Below are positions 9,447 to 16,046 of a stretch of DNA of 27,394 nt, piece by piece (position 1 is the stretch's first letter; each line of letters starts with the position of its first letter). The notes beneath the pieces are model-generated. The model did no database searches. It was not told the origin of the DNA and worked only from the letters and a program-made list of their open reading frames with translations. Source of the stretch: JBHJOF01 sp050330055. Lineage in GTDB: Bacteria; Pseudomonadota; Alphaproteobacteria; Kiloniellales; JAKSDN01. Location of the stretch: the NCBI GenBank assembly GCA_050330055.1, contig JBHJOF010000351.1, positions 1 to 27,394 of the forward strand. The letters run 5' to 3'. Both the position numbers and the translations under genes were made by a program.

Positions 9447-9634
9447 GACGCACCCACGGGGCCGGCGGAGCGGCGCTTGGTTCTTGCTGTCTTGTGACGA
9501 AGTAAGCTGAAGAATGCGTTAAGCAAACTTCCAGTCATACATTAAGAAAATATCACAATAACTTATTTTACCGAAAGAATTCTGGCCTTCTATAGCCGCT
9601 TTTTTCCGTCCATCACCAGGCTTTGCCCCTCGTT

Positions 9635-9693
9635 CCCATCGCTTGCGCGATGGTGGTAGTTTCACCCTCACCCTCCCATCGCTTGCGCGATGG
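9635..9693. repeat. tandem pair of short palindromes
   Basis: A 19-base sequence, CCCATCGCTTGCGCGATGG, occurs exactly twice, at 9635-9653 and 9675-9693, 40 bases apart. Each copy is a hairpin with CCATCGC and GCGATGG arms around TTGC. The second copy lies within the left outer flank of the large nested palindrome that follows. Confidence 0.8.
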
Positions 9694-9811
9694 GCCCCTC
9701 CCTCTCCCCTCAAGGGAGAGGGAAACAAACGGGCGCGCTATAGAGTCCCTCTCCCTTGAGGGGAGAGGGAGGGGCCCGCGCGGCCGAAGGGCGCGTGGGA
9801 GGGTGAGGGTG
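9663..9811. repeat. large nested palindrome downstream of thiL
   Basis: The inner arms are a perfect 32-base inverted repeat, 9692-9723 with 9746-9777 (purine/pyrimidine-biased, CCCTCTCCC-type), around a 22-base loop. The outer arms are a further perfect 16-base match, 9663-9678 (CACCCTCACCCTCCCA) with 9796-9811. In RNA it would form a very stable long hairpin just past the thiL stop, so it may act as a terminator or as a barrier to 3' decay. A second element of the same design lies at 15202-15341. Confidence 0.85.
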
Positions 9812-9881
9812 GCAAGGGGCCCGCGCGTCAGCGTGGGCAGGAAGGGAAGCCTTTGTCCGCGGTTACCTGGAAACCGCCGCT

Positions 9882-10862
9882 CTAGAAGTGGGTCCAGCCG
9901 CTCTTGCCGAGGGCCATGGGGACGCCGGCCGCGTCCAGCACCTGGACCCCCTCGCCCGCTTCCATCACGCCGATGCGGGTCAGCTGCAACGCCAGGCGAC
10001 CGGCCAGGGCGGCGACCGCCTCGGCCTGGGCCGGCTCGACCGTGAAGACCAGCTCGTAGTCGTCGCCGCCGGTCAGCACGCTTGCCAGGAGTTCGGGATC
10101 GGCCTTGAGCGCCGCCCGCGCGGCCGGCGACAGCGGTACCGCCGCGGCCTCGAGCTGGGCCGCCAGGCCGGAGGTCTCGGCGATGTGCGCCAGGTCGGCC
10201 GCCAGGCCGTCGGAGACGTCGAGCGCGGCCGTGGCCAGGCGCTCGGCCAACAGCGCCTCGCCTAGGGCGACGCGGGGCTGCGGCAGGCGGTAGCGCTCGG
10301 CCAGGAAATGGCGCGCCCCGGCCGACAGTCCGGCCAGCCTGTCCTGCAGGGCGGCAAGCCCCAGGGCGCCGTCGCCGATCGTACCGGAGACATAGACCAG
10401 GTCGCCCGCCCGAGCGGTCGAGCGGCGCAGGCAGCGCCCGGCCGGAACGGTGCCGAGAGCGGTCAGCGACAGGCTGGCCGGTCCCGGCGTGCGCGTGGTG
10501 TCGCCGCCCAGCAGCCGGATGCCGAAGGCCGCCTGGTCGGCCGCCAGGCCTTCGACGAACTGCGCGATCCAGTGCTCTTCGACGTCCTGCGGCCAGCAGG
10601 CGGTCAGCAAATAGCCGCGCGGCGTGGCGCCCATGGCGGCCAGGTCGGAGAGATTGACCCGCAGCAGCTTGCGGGCCACGAGGTCGGGCGGATCCTCGGC
10701 CAGGTAGTGCACCCCGGCGACCATGGCGTCGGCGGTCAGCACCAGGTCGCGGCCCGGCGGGGCGGCGAGCACGGCGGCGTCATCGATCAGCCCCAAGGCC
10801 GCCGGCTCGTCTGCTGCCAGGGGCGCCAGATAGCGCCGGATCAGCTCGAACTCACCCAGCAT
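9882..10862 (-). CDS. thiL: thiamine-monophosphate kinase
   Basis: Phosphorylates thiamine monophosphate to the active cofactor thiamine diphosphate, using ATP, in the cytoplasm. The 326-residue product has the PurM-like fold and ThiL landmarks: GEFELIRRYLAPL at the N-terminus, GLIDDAAVL (24-32), DAMVAGVHYL, RKLLRVNLSDLAAMGATPRG, LLGGDTTRTPG, ALDVSDGLAADLAHIA and GGDDYELVFTV. All the Asp-rich Mg2+/ATP loops are present. It starts 175 bp after nusB, the gap being filled by a repeat pair. nusB-thiL adjacency is widespread in Proteobacteria. No TPP riboswitch was recognised upstream. Confidence 0.96.
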   Translation of the reverse strand: MLGEFELIRRYLAPLAADEPAALGLIDDAAVLAAPPGRDLVLTADAMVAGVHYLAEDPPDLVARKLLRVNLSDLAAMGATPRGYLLTACWPQDVEEHWIAQFVEGLAADQAAFGIRLLGGDTTRTPGPASLSLTALGTVPAGRCLRRSTARAGDLVYVSGTIGDGALGLAALQDRLAGLSAGARHFLAERYRLPQPRVALGEALLAERLATAALDVSDGLAADLAHIAETSGLAAQLEAAAVPLSPAARAALKADPELLASVLTGGDDYELVFTVEPAQAEAVAALAGRLALQLTRIGVMEAGEGVQVLDAAGVPMALGKSGWTHF

Positions 10863-10894
10863 TGATTTTCCGTGTCGTCCCTAGAGATCGCTTT

Positions 10895-10996
10895 CCTCAC
10901 CCTTCGACAAGCTCAGGGTGAGGTTCGACAGGCTTCGGACAGACGGAGCAAGGACCCAAGCACCCTCACACTGAGCCTGTCGAAGTGCGAGGGTGC
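10895..10996. repeat. pair of head-to-head TTCGACA(A/G)GCTCAG repeats
   Basis: In the gap between nusB and thiL, one hairpin has CCTCACCCT (10895-10903) pairing with AGGGTGAGG (10915-10923) around a TTCGACAAGCTC loop region. A second, inverted unit has GCACCCTCACACT (10960-10972) pairing, with one mismatch, with 10984-10996 around GAGCCTGTCGA. The shared core TTCGACARGCTCAG appears in opposite orientations in the two units. The same pair recurs at 26121-26206. Such repeats are, as known, scattered in many alphaproteobacterial genomes. Confidence 0.82.
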
Positions 10997-11037
10997 GTTT
11001 CGCCGAGTGATGTTGCAAGGGGCGGCCAGAAGGAAGA

Positions 11038-11568
11038 TCAGCCGCCATCGGCCGGATCGGCGTCGGCATCGGGGGCGAAATCGCCGGGCCGGAGCTGGCG
11101 CGCCAGGCGGTCGAGCACGCCGTTGGCCATGGCCGGCTCCTTGCCGCTGAGGAAGGCATGGGCCAGGTCGACGTACTCGGCGATGATGGCGCGCGCCGGG
11201 ACGTCCTCGCGGTAGCCGAGCTCATAGGCGCCGGCGCGCAGGATCAGCTTCAGCAGCGTCTCCAGGCGCTCCACCGGCCAGCCCTCGGCCAGCACGGCGG
11301 ACAGCATGTCGTCGAGCTGCGGCGCCTCGCGCGCCACCTCGGTCACCAGCCGGGCGAAGAAGACCTGGTCGATGTCGCCCAGGCGCAGGCCCTCGATCTC
11401 CTCCTCCAGGCGGTGGGCGAGGAACTCACGCACCACGCTCTCGGCCGGCTGGCCGGTGAGCTCGATCTGATAGAGCGCCTGGATGGCACCGAGCCGCGCG
11501 GCGCTGCGCCGCGAGCCGCCGCGCGGCCTGCGCGGCCCGGACCGCGGATTGGTCTCCGGCAGGGCCAT
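11038..11568 (-). CDS. nusB: transcription antitermination factor NusB
   Basis: An RNA-binding protein that, with NusE (S10), binds boxA of rRNA leaders and supports antitermination. The 176-residue product has a basic tail (SGPRRPRGGSRRSAAR, 10-25) leading into the conserved LGAIQALYQIELTG helix. Later come LGDIDQVFFARLVTEV, WPVERLETLLKLILRAGAYEL and the C-terminal REDVPARAIIAEYVDLAHAFL, all NusB-like. The C-terminal tail is acidic (DADADPADGG). AGGAGC lies just before the ATG. It follows ribH by 41 bp; ribH-nusB pairing is very common in bacteria. Confidence 0.95.
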   Translation of the reverse strand: MALPETNPRSGPRRPRGGSRRSAARLGAIQALYQIELTGQPAESVVREFLAHRLEEEIEGLRLGDIDQVFFARLVTEVAREAPQLDDMLSAVLAEGWPVERLETLLKLILRAGAYELGYREDVPARAIIAEYVDLAHAFLSGKEPAMANGVLDRLARQLRPGDFAPDADADPADGG

Positions 11569-11609
11569 CTTGCTCCTTTCACCGCCGCTCGCCGCGGCGA
11601 TCTACGAGG

Positions 11610-12074
11610 TCACCGCGGATAGAGGCGGAAGTGGCGCTTGACCTCGATCATCGCCAGGCAGGCGCGCGCCGCGTCGCCGCCCTTGTCCTTGCGGTCCGGC
11701 TTGGCACGCTCCCAGGCCTGCTCGGCGGTCTCGCAGGTCAGGATGCCGTAGCCCAGCGCCAGTGAGTACTCGCAGGCGATGTCCTGCAGCTTGCGGCTGC
11801 TTTCCGCACAGATGTAGTCGTAGTGCGTGGTCTCGCCGCGGATCACGCAGCCGAGCGCGATGTAGCCGTCGAAGCGCTTGCGCCCGGCGAAGAAGTCGAG
11901 CGAGCGCACCGCCATGCCGATCGCGTTGGGAATCTCGAAGGCGCCCGGCACGGTCAGGCGCTCGTAGGTCGCGCCCGCCTTGTCGAGCGCGGCGACCGCG
12001 CCCGCGACCAGGGCGTCGATGATGTCGTCGTAGAAGCGGCCCTCGACAATCAGCAGGTGCGGGGCATCGGTCAT
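11610..12074 (-). CDS. ribH: 6,7-dimethyl-8-ribityllumazine synthase
   Basis: Condenses 5-amino-6-ribitylaminouracil with 3,4-dihydroxy-2-butanone 4-phosphate to form lumazine, the penultimate riboflavin step. The 154-residue protein carries the family motifs: LLIVEGRFYDDI at the N-terminus, TVPGAFEIPNAIGMAV (41-56), ALGCVIRGETTHYDYI (73-88, with His84 as the general base) and GYGILTCETAEQAWERAK. Its ATG lies inside the end of ribB-X (four-base overlap, 12071-12074), indicating translational coupling. Confidence 0.97.
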   Translation of the reverse strand: MTDAPHLLIVEGRFYDDIIDALVAGAVAALDKAGATYERLTVPGAFEIPNAIGMAVRSLDFFAGRKRFDGYIALGCVIRGETTHYDYICAESSRKLQDIACEYSLALGYGILTCETAEQAWERAKPDRKDKGGDAARACLAMIEVKRHFRLYPR

Positions 12075-13228
12075 CGCACCGGCCCCGTCGTCTTGATCGG
12101 CCGCTGCTCGACCACGCGAAGGCCGAAGCCGTCGAGCCCGACGATGGTGCGCCTTGTGTTGGACAGCAGGATCATGTCGCGCACTCCCAGGTCGAGCAGG
12201 ATCTGCGCCCCGACGCCGTAGTCGCGCAGCTCGCCGCCGTGCTCGACGTCGTGGCCGAGGTGGGCGCGCACCTGGTTCGACAGGCTGCTCTGATTCGGCT
12301 CGCGGATCAGTACCACGACGCCCCTGCCCGCCTCGCCGATCGCTCGCATGGCGGCCTGCAGTTCGCCAGCCTTGCCGCTGTGCGCCTCGCCCAGCACGTC
12401 GTTCAGCACGTTGAGCGCGTGCATGCGAACGAGCACCGGCCCATCGGCGCCGAGATCACCCTTCCACAGCGCGATGTGCTCGGCGTAGGCCACCTTGTTG
12501 ACATAGATCGCCATGTTGAACTGGCCGCCGAAGCGGCTCTCGAAGGTGCCCTCGAGCTGGCGCTCGACGATGCGGTCGTGGCGCCGACGGTAGGCCACCA
12601 GGTCGGCGATGGTAGCGATCTTCAGCCCGTGGCGCTGGGCGAAGGCGATCAGGTCGTCGCGCCGCGCCATGGTGCCATCGTCGTTCATGATCTCGCAGAT
12701 CACCCCGGCCGGGTTGAGGCCCGCCAGGCGGGCCAGGTCGACCGCCGCCTCGGTGTGGCCGGTACGCACCAGCACGCCGCCGTCGCGCGCCATCAACGGA
12801 AAGACGTGGCCTGGCGAGACGATGTCGTCGGCGCCCTTGCTCGGATCGATCGCGGTGGCGATGGTGTGCGCCCGGTCCGGCGCCGAGATGCCGGTGGTGA
12901 CGCCGTGCCGCGCCTCGATCGAGACGGTAAAGGCGGTCTCGAGGCGCGACTGGTTGCGCTGCGCCATGAGCGGCAGGTGGAGCTGCTCGATGCGCTCGCG
13001 GGTCATGGCCAGGCAGATCAGGCCGCGGCCGTGGGTGGCCATGAAGTTGATGGCGTCGGGCGTCGCCATCTGCGCCGGGATCACCAGGTCGCCTTCGTTC
13101 TCGCGGCTCTCGTCATCGACCAGGATGAACATCCGGCCGTTGCGCGCCTCCTCGATGACCTCCTCGATCGGCGTGATCACCTCGCTGAAGGTGATGCGCC
13201 ATGCTTCGCCCTGATCAGGCTTTGCCAT
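12071..13228 (-). CDS. ribB: 3,4-dihydroxy-2-butanone-4-phosphate synthase fused to an inactive-looking GTP cyclohydrolase II domain (RibBX type)
   Basis: The 385-residue product has two domains. Residues about 13-215 are RibB, which makes the four-carbon unit of riboflavin from ribulose-5-phosphate: DDESRENEGDLV (38-49), HGRGLICLAMT (66-76), HGVTTGISAPDRAHTI (108-123) and RTGHTEAAVDLARLAG (155-170) are intact. Residues about 225-385 are GTP cyclohydrolase II-like (RDYGVGAQILLDLGV, GRGVVVLIRE) but contain no cysteine, so the three zinc ligands are missing. The catalytic RQEGRNIG loop is degraded to REPNQSS (309-315). This matches the RibBX variant known in Proteobacteria. The ATG at 13228 has GGGGAG before it and overlaps ribE by 14 bases. 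Confidence 0.93.
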   Translation of the reverse strand: MAKPDQGEAWRITFSEVITPIEEVIEEARNGRMFILVDDESRENEGDLVIPAQMATPDAINFMATHGRGLICLAMTRERIEQLHLPLMAQRNQSRLETAFTVSIEARHGVTTGISAPDRAHTIATAIDPSKGADDIVSPGHVFPLMARDGGVLVRTGHTEAAVDLARLAGLNPAGVICEIMNDDGTMARRDDLIAFAQRHGLKIATIADLVAYRRRHDRIVERQLEGTFESRFGGQFNMAIYVNKVAYAEHIALWKGDLGADGPVLVRMHALNVLNDVLGEAHSGKAGELQAAMRAIGEAGRGVVVLIREPNQSSLSNQVRAHLGHDVEHGGELRDYGVGAQILLDLGVRDMILLSNTRRTIVGLDGFGLRVVEQRPIKTTGPVR

Positions 13229-13871
13229 CCAGCTCCCCTGCTTCCCAACGCCCCTGCTCTGCGAGGCGCTGAAGGTAGCGCGCCACGAGATCAATTTCCA
13301 GGTTGACCAGGGAGCCCGGCCGGAGCGCCCCGAAAGTCGTCTTCTCAGCGGTATGGGGGATGATGTTCACCCCAAATCGCGCTCCCTCGACCTGGTTGAC
13401 GGTGAGCGAGACGCCGTCCAAGGCGACCGAGCCCTTGGCGGCGATGAAGCGGGCGAGCGGCGCCGGGGCCTCGAAGACGAAGCGCTGCGAGCCGCCATCG
13501 GGCGCGCGCGAGACCACCTCGGCGACGCCGTCTACGTGACCCGAGACCAGGTGCCCGCCGAGCTCGTCGCCGAGCCGGAGCGCGCGCTCGAAGTTGACCG
13601 GCGTGCCCTCCCGCCAAGACCCCAGCGTGGTCTTGGACAGGGTCTCGGCCGAGACGTCGGCGGCGAACCAGCCTCCCATGGCATCCGATCCCTTGTCGAC
13701 CACGGTCAGGCAGACGCCGGAGCAGGCGATCGAGGCGCCGGTCTCGATCGTGCCGCTGTCGTAGCCGGTCTCGAAGGTGAAGCGCACGTCGTCCCTGCGC
13801 TCCCTGGGGCGCTCGATGGGGCGCTCGACCCGCCGCACCCGCCCCAGGTTGGTGACAATGCCGGTGAACAT
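13215..13871 (-). CDS. ribE: riboflavin synthase alpha chain
   Basis: Dismutates two lumazine molecules to riboflavin. The 218-residue product is two tandem lumazine-binding barrels: repeat 1 starts MFTGIVTNLGRV and has GASIACSGVCLTVVD (45-59); repeat 2 spans GDELGGHLVSGHVDGVAEV (101-119), KGSVALDGVSLTVNQV (146-161) and FGVNIIPHTAEKTTFG (166-181). The start is the ATG at 13871, since MFTGI is the universal family N-terminus, although the frame stays open upstream. A weak AAGG precedes it. It lies 10 bases after ribD and its 3' end overlaps ribB-X. The symbol is ribE (ribC in some bacteria). Confidence 0.97.
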   Translation of the reverse strand: MFTGIVTNLGRVRRVERPIERPRERRDDVRFTFETGYDSGTIETGASIACSGVCLTVVDKGSDAMGGWFAADVSAETLSKTTLGSWREGTPVNFERALRLGDELGGHLVSGHVDGVAEVVSRAPDGGSQRFVFEAPAPLARFIAAKGSVALDGVSLTVNQVEGARFGVNIIPHTAEKTTFGALRPGSLVNLEIDLVARYLQRLAEQGRWEAGELDGKA

Positions 13872-13881
13872 GGAGCGGACC

Positions 13882-15060
13882 TTAGGGGAGCCGCTGGTAG
13901 GTTTCCACCAGGTCCTCGCCGGTGGTCGTGACGGAGAGGCGGCGGAAGACGGGGGCCTCGGCCAGGCGCTCGAGGCCGAGGCCGCCGATGCCGGCGATGC
14001 CGTCGCCACCGATCGCGCGCGGCGCCCGGAACCAGGCCAGGCGGTCGACCAGGCCGGCGCGCAGCAGGCCGGCCGCGACATGGCCGCCGCCCTCGACCAG
14101 GAGGCGGGTCAGGCCGCGCTTGCCGAGCGCCTGCAGGGCCGCGGTCAGGTCCGGGCGGCCGTCCTCGTCAGGCGGCACCTCGATCACCTCGAGGCCGAGA
14201 TCGCTGTAAGCGGCGAGACGCGCCGGGTCGTTGTCGTGCAGGGTGATCAGACAGGTCGGCCGCTCGCCCGCCCGGGCCACCAGGTCGTGGGTCAAGGGCA
14301 GACGCAGGTGGCCGTCGAGCACGATGCGCAGCGGCGCGCGGTCCTCCAGGCCGGGCAGGCGCACGTCGAGGCGCGGATTGTCGGCCATCGCCGTGTTGCT
14401 GCCGATCAGCACCGCGTCATGCTGGGCGCGCAGCAGGTGGCCGCGGGAGCGCGCCAGGGGGCCGGTGATCCAGCGGCTCTCGCCGCTGCGCGTGGCGATC
14501 CGGCCGTCCAGGCTGGTCGCCAGCTTGAGGGTGACCAGCGGCCGGCCCTCGGCCAGGCGCATGAGGAATCCGGCGTTGAGCAGGGACGCCTGCTCGGCCA
14601 GCGGGCCCAGGGTGACGTCGATGCCGGCCTCGCGCAGGGCGGCCAGGCCGCGGCCGGCGACGCGAGGATCGGGATCCTCGATCGCCACCACGCAACGCGC
14701 GATGCCGGCCGCGATCAGGGCCTCGCAGCAGGGCGGCGTCTTGCCGTGATGCGCGCAGGGCTCGAAGCTGACGTAGGCGGTGGCGCCCTTCGCGGCCCCC
14801 GGAGCATGGTTTTCGGCTGCGGCCAGGGCCTCGGTCTCGGCGTGCGGCCGGCCGCCCGGCTGGGTCCAACCGCGGCCGACCACCCGGCCGTCGCGCACGA
14901 TGACGCAGCCGACCGCCGGGTTTGGCGCCACTCGGCCGAGCCCGCGTCGCGCCAGCGTGAGCGCCGCCTGCATGTGCTCGAGGTCGGTGCGGGCGAAGGA
15001 TGGGTCCCCGTCCATCGGCGCGCTGTCCTTCGCTCCGGCGTCCTTAGCACTCGGACTCAT
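13882..15060 (-). CDS. ribD: bifunctional diaminohydroxyphosphoribosylaminopyrimidine deaminase / 5-amino-6-(5-phosphoribosylamino)uracil reductase
   Basis: Carries out the deamination and side-chain reduction of riboflavin synthesis. From the ATG at 15060 the product is 392 residues. The N-terminal zinc deaminase has HAE (73-75) and PCAHHGKTPPC (101-111), providing His73, Glu75, Cys102 and Cys111. The C-terminal reductase starts about residue 165 with RPLVTLKLATSLDGRIAT and includes SRWITG, DAVLIGSNTAMADNPRLDVR and RLLVEGGGHVAAGLL. The ATG at 15015 (AAGGA upstream) is an alternative start. The longer frame to 15177 is rejected because it reads into an intergenic repeat. No FMN riboswitch was recognised upstream. 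Confidence 0.94.
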   Translation of the reverse strand: MSPSAKDAGAKDSAPMDGDPSFARTDLEHMQAALTLARRGLGRVAPNPAVGCVIVRDGRVVGRGWTQPGGRPHAETEALAAAENHAPGAAKGATAYVSFEPCAHHGKTPPCCEALIAAGIARCVVAIEDPDPRVAGRGLAALREAGIDVTLGPLAEQASLLNAGFLMRLAEGRPLVTLKLATSLDGRIATRSGESRWITGPLARSRGHLLRAQHDAVLIGSNTAMADNPRLDVRLPGLEDRAPLRIVLDGHLRLPLTHDLVARAGERPTCLITLHDNDPARLAAYSDLGLEVIEVPPDEDGRPDLTAALQALGKRGLTRLLVEGGGHVAAGLLRAGLVDRLAWFRAPRAIGGDGIAGIGGLGLERLAEAPVFRRLSVTTTGEDLVETYQRLP

Positions 15061-15084
15061 TGGAGAGTACCACCACCCGCTACC

Positions 15085-15170
15085 GTCATCCCCGGACCTG
15101 TTCCAGGGATCCAGGGTCCGCAGAACACCGTGCTTGCGGCCATGGATTGCTGGGTCAAGCCCACGGCTGT
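15085..15170. repeat. degenerate dispersed intergenic repeat upstream of ribD
   Basis: The stretch begins GTCATCCCCGGACCTGTTCC and later contains GGATTGCTGGGTCAAGCCCA. Both match, with changes that break their stems, a palindrome family (GTCATCCCCGGACTTGTTCC type) that I know as frequent between genes in alphaproteobacteria. Read on the minus strand it gives the spurious peptide start DSRGLDPAIH, which would extend ribD wrongly. It appears to be an old, decayed copy. Confidence 0.65.
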
Positions 15171-15201
15171 CCGGCACAGAACAAAAATGCCCGTTCTGTT
15201 G

Positions 15202-15341
15202 TCCGCTTCGCGGACGCCCCCCTCCCGGCCCTCCCCCTCAAGGGGGGAGGGAAAAAAAGAGTAGCGCCTGCGCCGTAATTCGCCTCCCCCCTTGAGGGGG
15301 AGGCGGCGCGCAGCGCCGGAGGGGGGCTGGCGCGAAGCGCC
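15202..15341. repeat. nested palindrome of the same design as at 9663-9811
   Basis: The inner arms are a perfect 21-base inverted repeat: 15230-15250 with 15283-15303 (CCTCCCCCTCAAGGGGGGAGG, cut here to its C/G-run form). The outer arms are a perfect 10-base match, GCCCCCCTCC (15216-15225) with 15318-15327. A small hairpin TCCGC-TTC-GCGGA (15202-15214) lies on the left and GGCGC-GAA-GCGCC (15329-15341) on the right. This inner arm/outer arm/mini-hairpin plan repeats the element after thiL, although the sequences differ. Confidence 0.8.
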
Positions 15342-15515
15342 GAAAAGGAACAGCGCCGCAGCCAGTCTCGGTTGCACTAGAAACCCTGTAACGCCAAATG
15401 CAGCAACCTTTTTGCAACAAACGGCCTTAGCTTAACTGGACAGCCGTGAACCAAGCCCGGCGATGACAAGGAGAGTGTTCGTGTCGAACGAGTCACCCTT
15501 CGCTGGAATCCGGCA

Positions 15516-15977
15516 CTAGTCGCCAGGCTCGGCGCCGATCTTTTCGATGAACTCCTCGAAGTCGCGCGCCTCGCGGAAGTTGCGGTAGACCGAGGCGAAG
15601 CGCACGTAGCCGACCTGGTCGAGCGAGGCCAGCGCGTCCATCACCAGCTCGCCGATGAGCTTGGTCGGGATCTCGCTCTCGCCGGAGCTCTCGAGGCGCC
15701 GCACGATGCCGTTGACCACGCGCTCGATGCGCTCGGGGTCGACCGGCCGCTTGCGCAGCGCGATGGTCATGGAGCGCAGCAGCTTGTCGCGATCGAAGGG
15801 CTCGCGCTGGCCGCTGCCTTTGAGCACGGTCAGCTCGCGCAGCTGCACCCGCTCGAAGGTGGTGAAGCGGGCGCCGCAGTTCGGGCATTGGCGGCGGCGG
15901 CGGATCGCCGAGTTGTCTTCGGTCGGCCGCGAATCTTTAACCTGGGTGTCTTCGTTACCGCAGAACGGGCAGCGCAT
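15516..15977 (-). CDS. nrdR: transcriptional repressor NrdR
   Basis: A zinc-ribbon/ATP-cone repressor of ribonucleotide reductase genes that senses ATP/dATP. The 153-residue protein begins MRCPFCGNEDTQVKDSRPTE. Its zinc ligands are Cys3 and Cys6 with Cys31 and Cys34 (CPNC). The ATP-cone follows from about residue 46: ELTVLKGSGQREPFDRDKLL, RSMTIALRKRPV, VNGIVRRLESSGESEIPTK and DQVGYVRFASVYRNF. G-rich GGGGGGAAGAG precedes the ATG. It follows glyA by 69 bp. The nrdR-rib association is widely conserved. The closest nrd target genes are not in the window. Confidence 0.97.
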   Translation of the reverse strand: MRCPFCGNEDTQVKDSRPTEDNSAIRRRRQCPNCGARFTTFERVQLRELTVLKGSGQREPFDRDKLLRSMTIALRKRPVDPERIERVVNGIVRRLESSGESEIPTKLIGELVMDALASLDQVGYVRFASVYRNFREARDFEEFIEKIGAEPGD

Positions 15978-16046
15978 GTTTCTCTTCCCCCCTTGCCTGC
16001 CCTAGCCCTTCCCCAGCGCGCACGGGCACCGGCCGGCGCCTTACGC

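Larger units (their letters stand above)
9447..9881. other. 435-bp gene-free region between the FliL-like gene and thiL
   Basis: No gene is supported here. Its left part (about 9515-9605) is conspicuously AT-rich against a GC-rich background and probably holds the promoter of the FliL-like gene. Its right part holds two short palindromic direct repeats and a large nested palindrome (listed separately), directly downstream of the thiL stop. Confidence 0.7.
15061..15515. other. 455-bp gene-free region between nrdR and ribD
   Basis: No conserved gene is found. It holds a degenerate dispersed repeat (about 15085-15170), a nested palindrome with flanking mini-hairpins (15202-15341), and about 170 bp of less repetitive sequence. 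Near its left end on the plus strand, AAGGAG at 15468-15473 stands before a 12-codon GTG frame (15481-15519) that may be chance. It separates genes that are usually close together in this cluster. Confidence 0.7.

Noticed and set aside
9635..9811. Possible CRISPR array (two identical 19-base palindromes 40 bases apart)
   Set aside because: Only two copies, the second embedded in a larger palindrome, with no further regular spacing and no cas gene in the window.
15061..15177. N-terminal extension of RibD to an earlier start
   Set aside because: The extra residues (DSRGLDPAIH and on) are the translation of a dispersed intergenic repeat, and no family member needs them.
15061..15240. FMN (RFN) riboswitch before ribD
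   Set aside because: None of the conserved RFN stretches (such as GGTGAAACTCC-like or GACCGGC-like blocks in order) could be found; the region is dispersed repeat.
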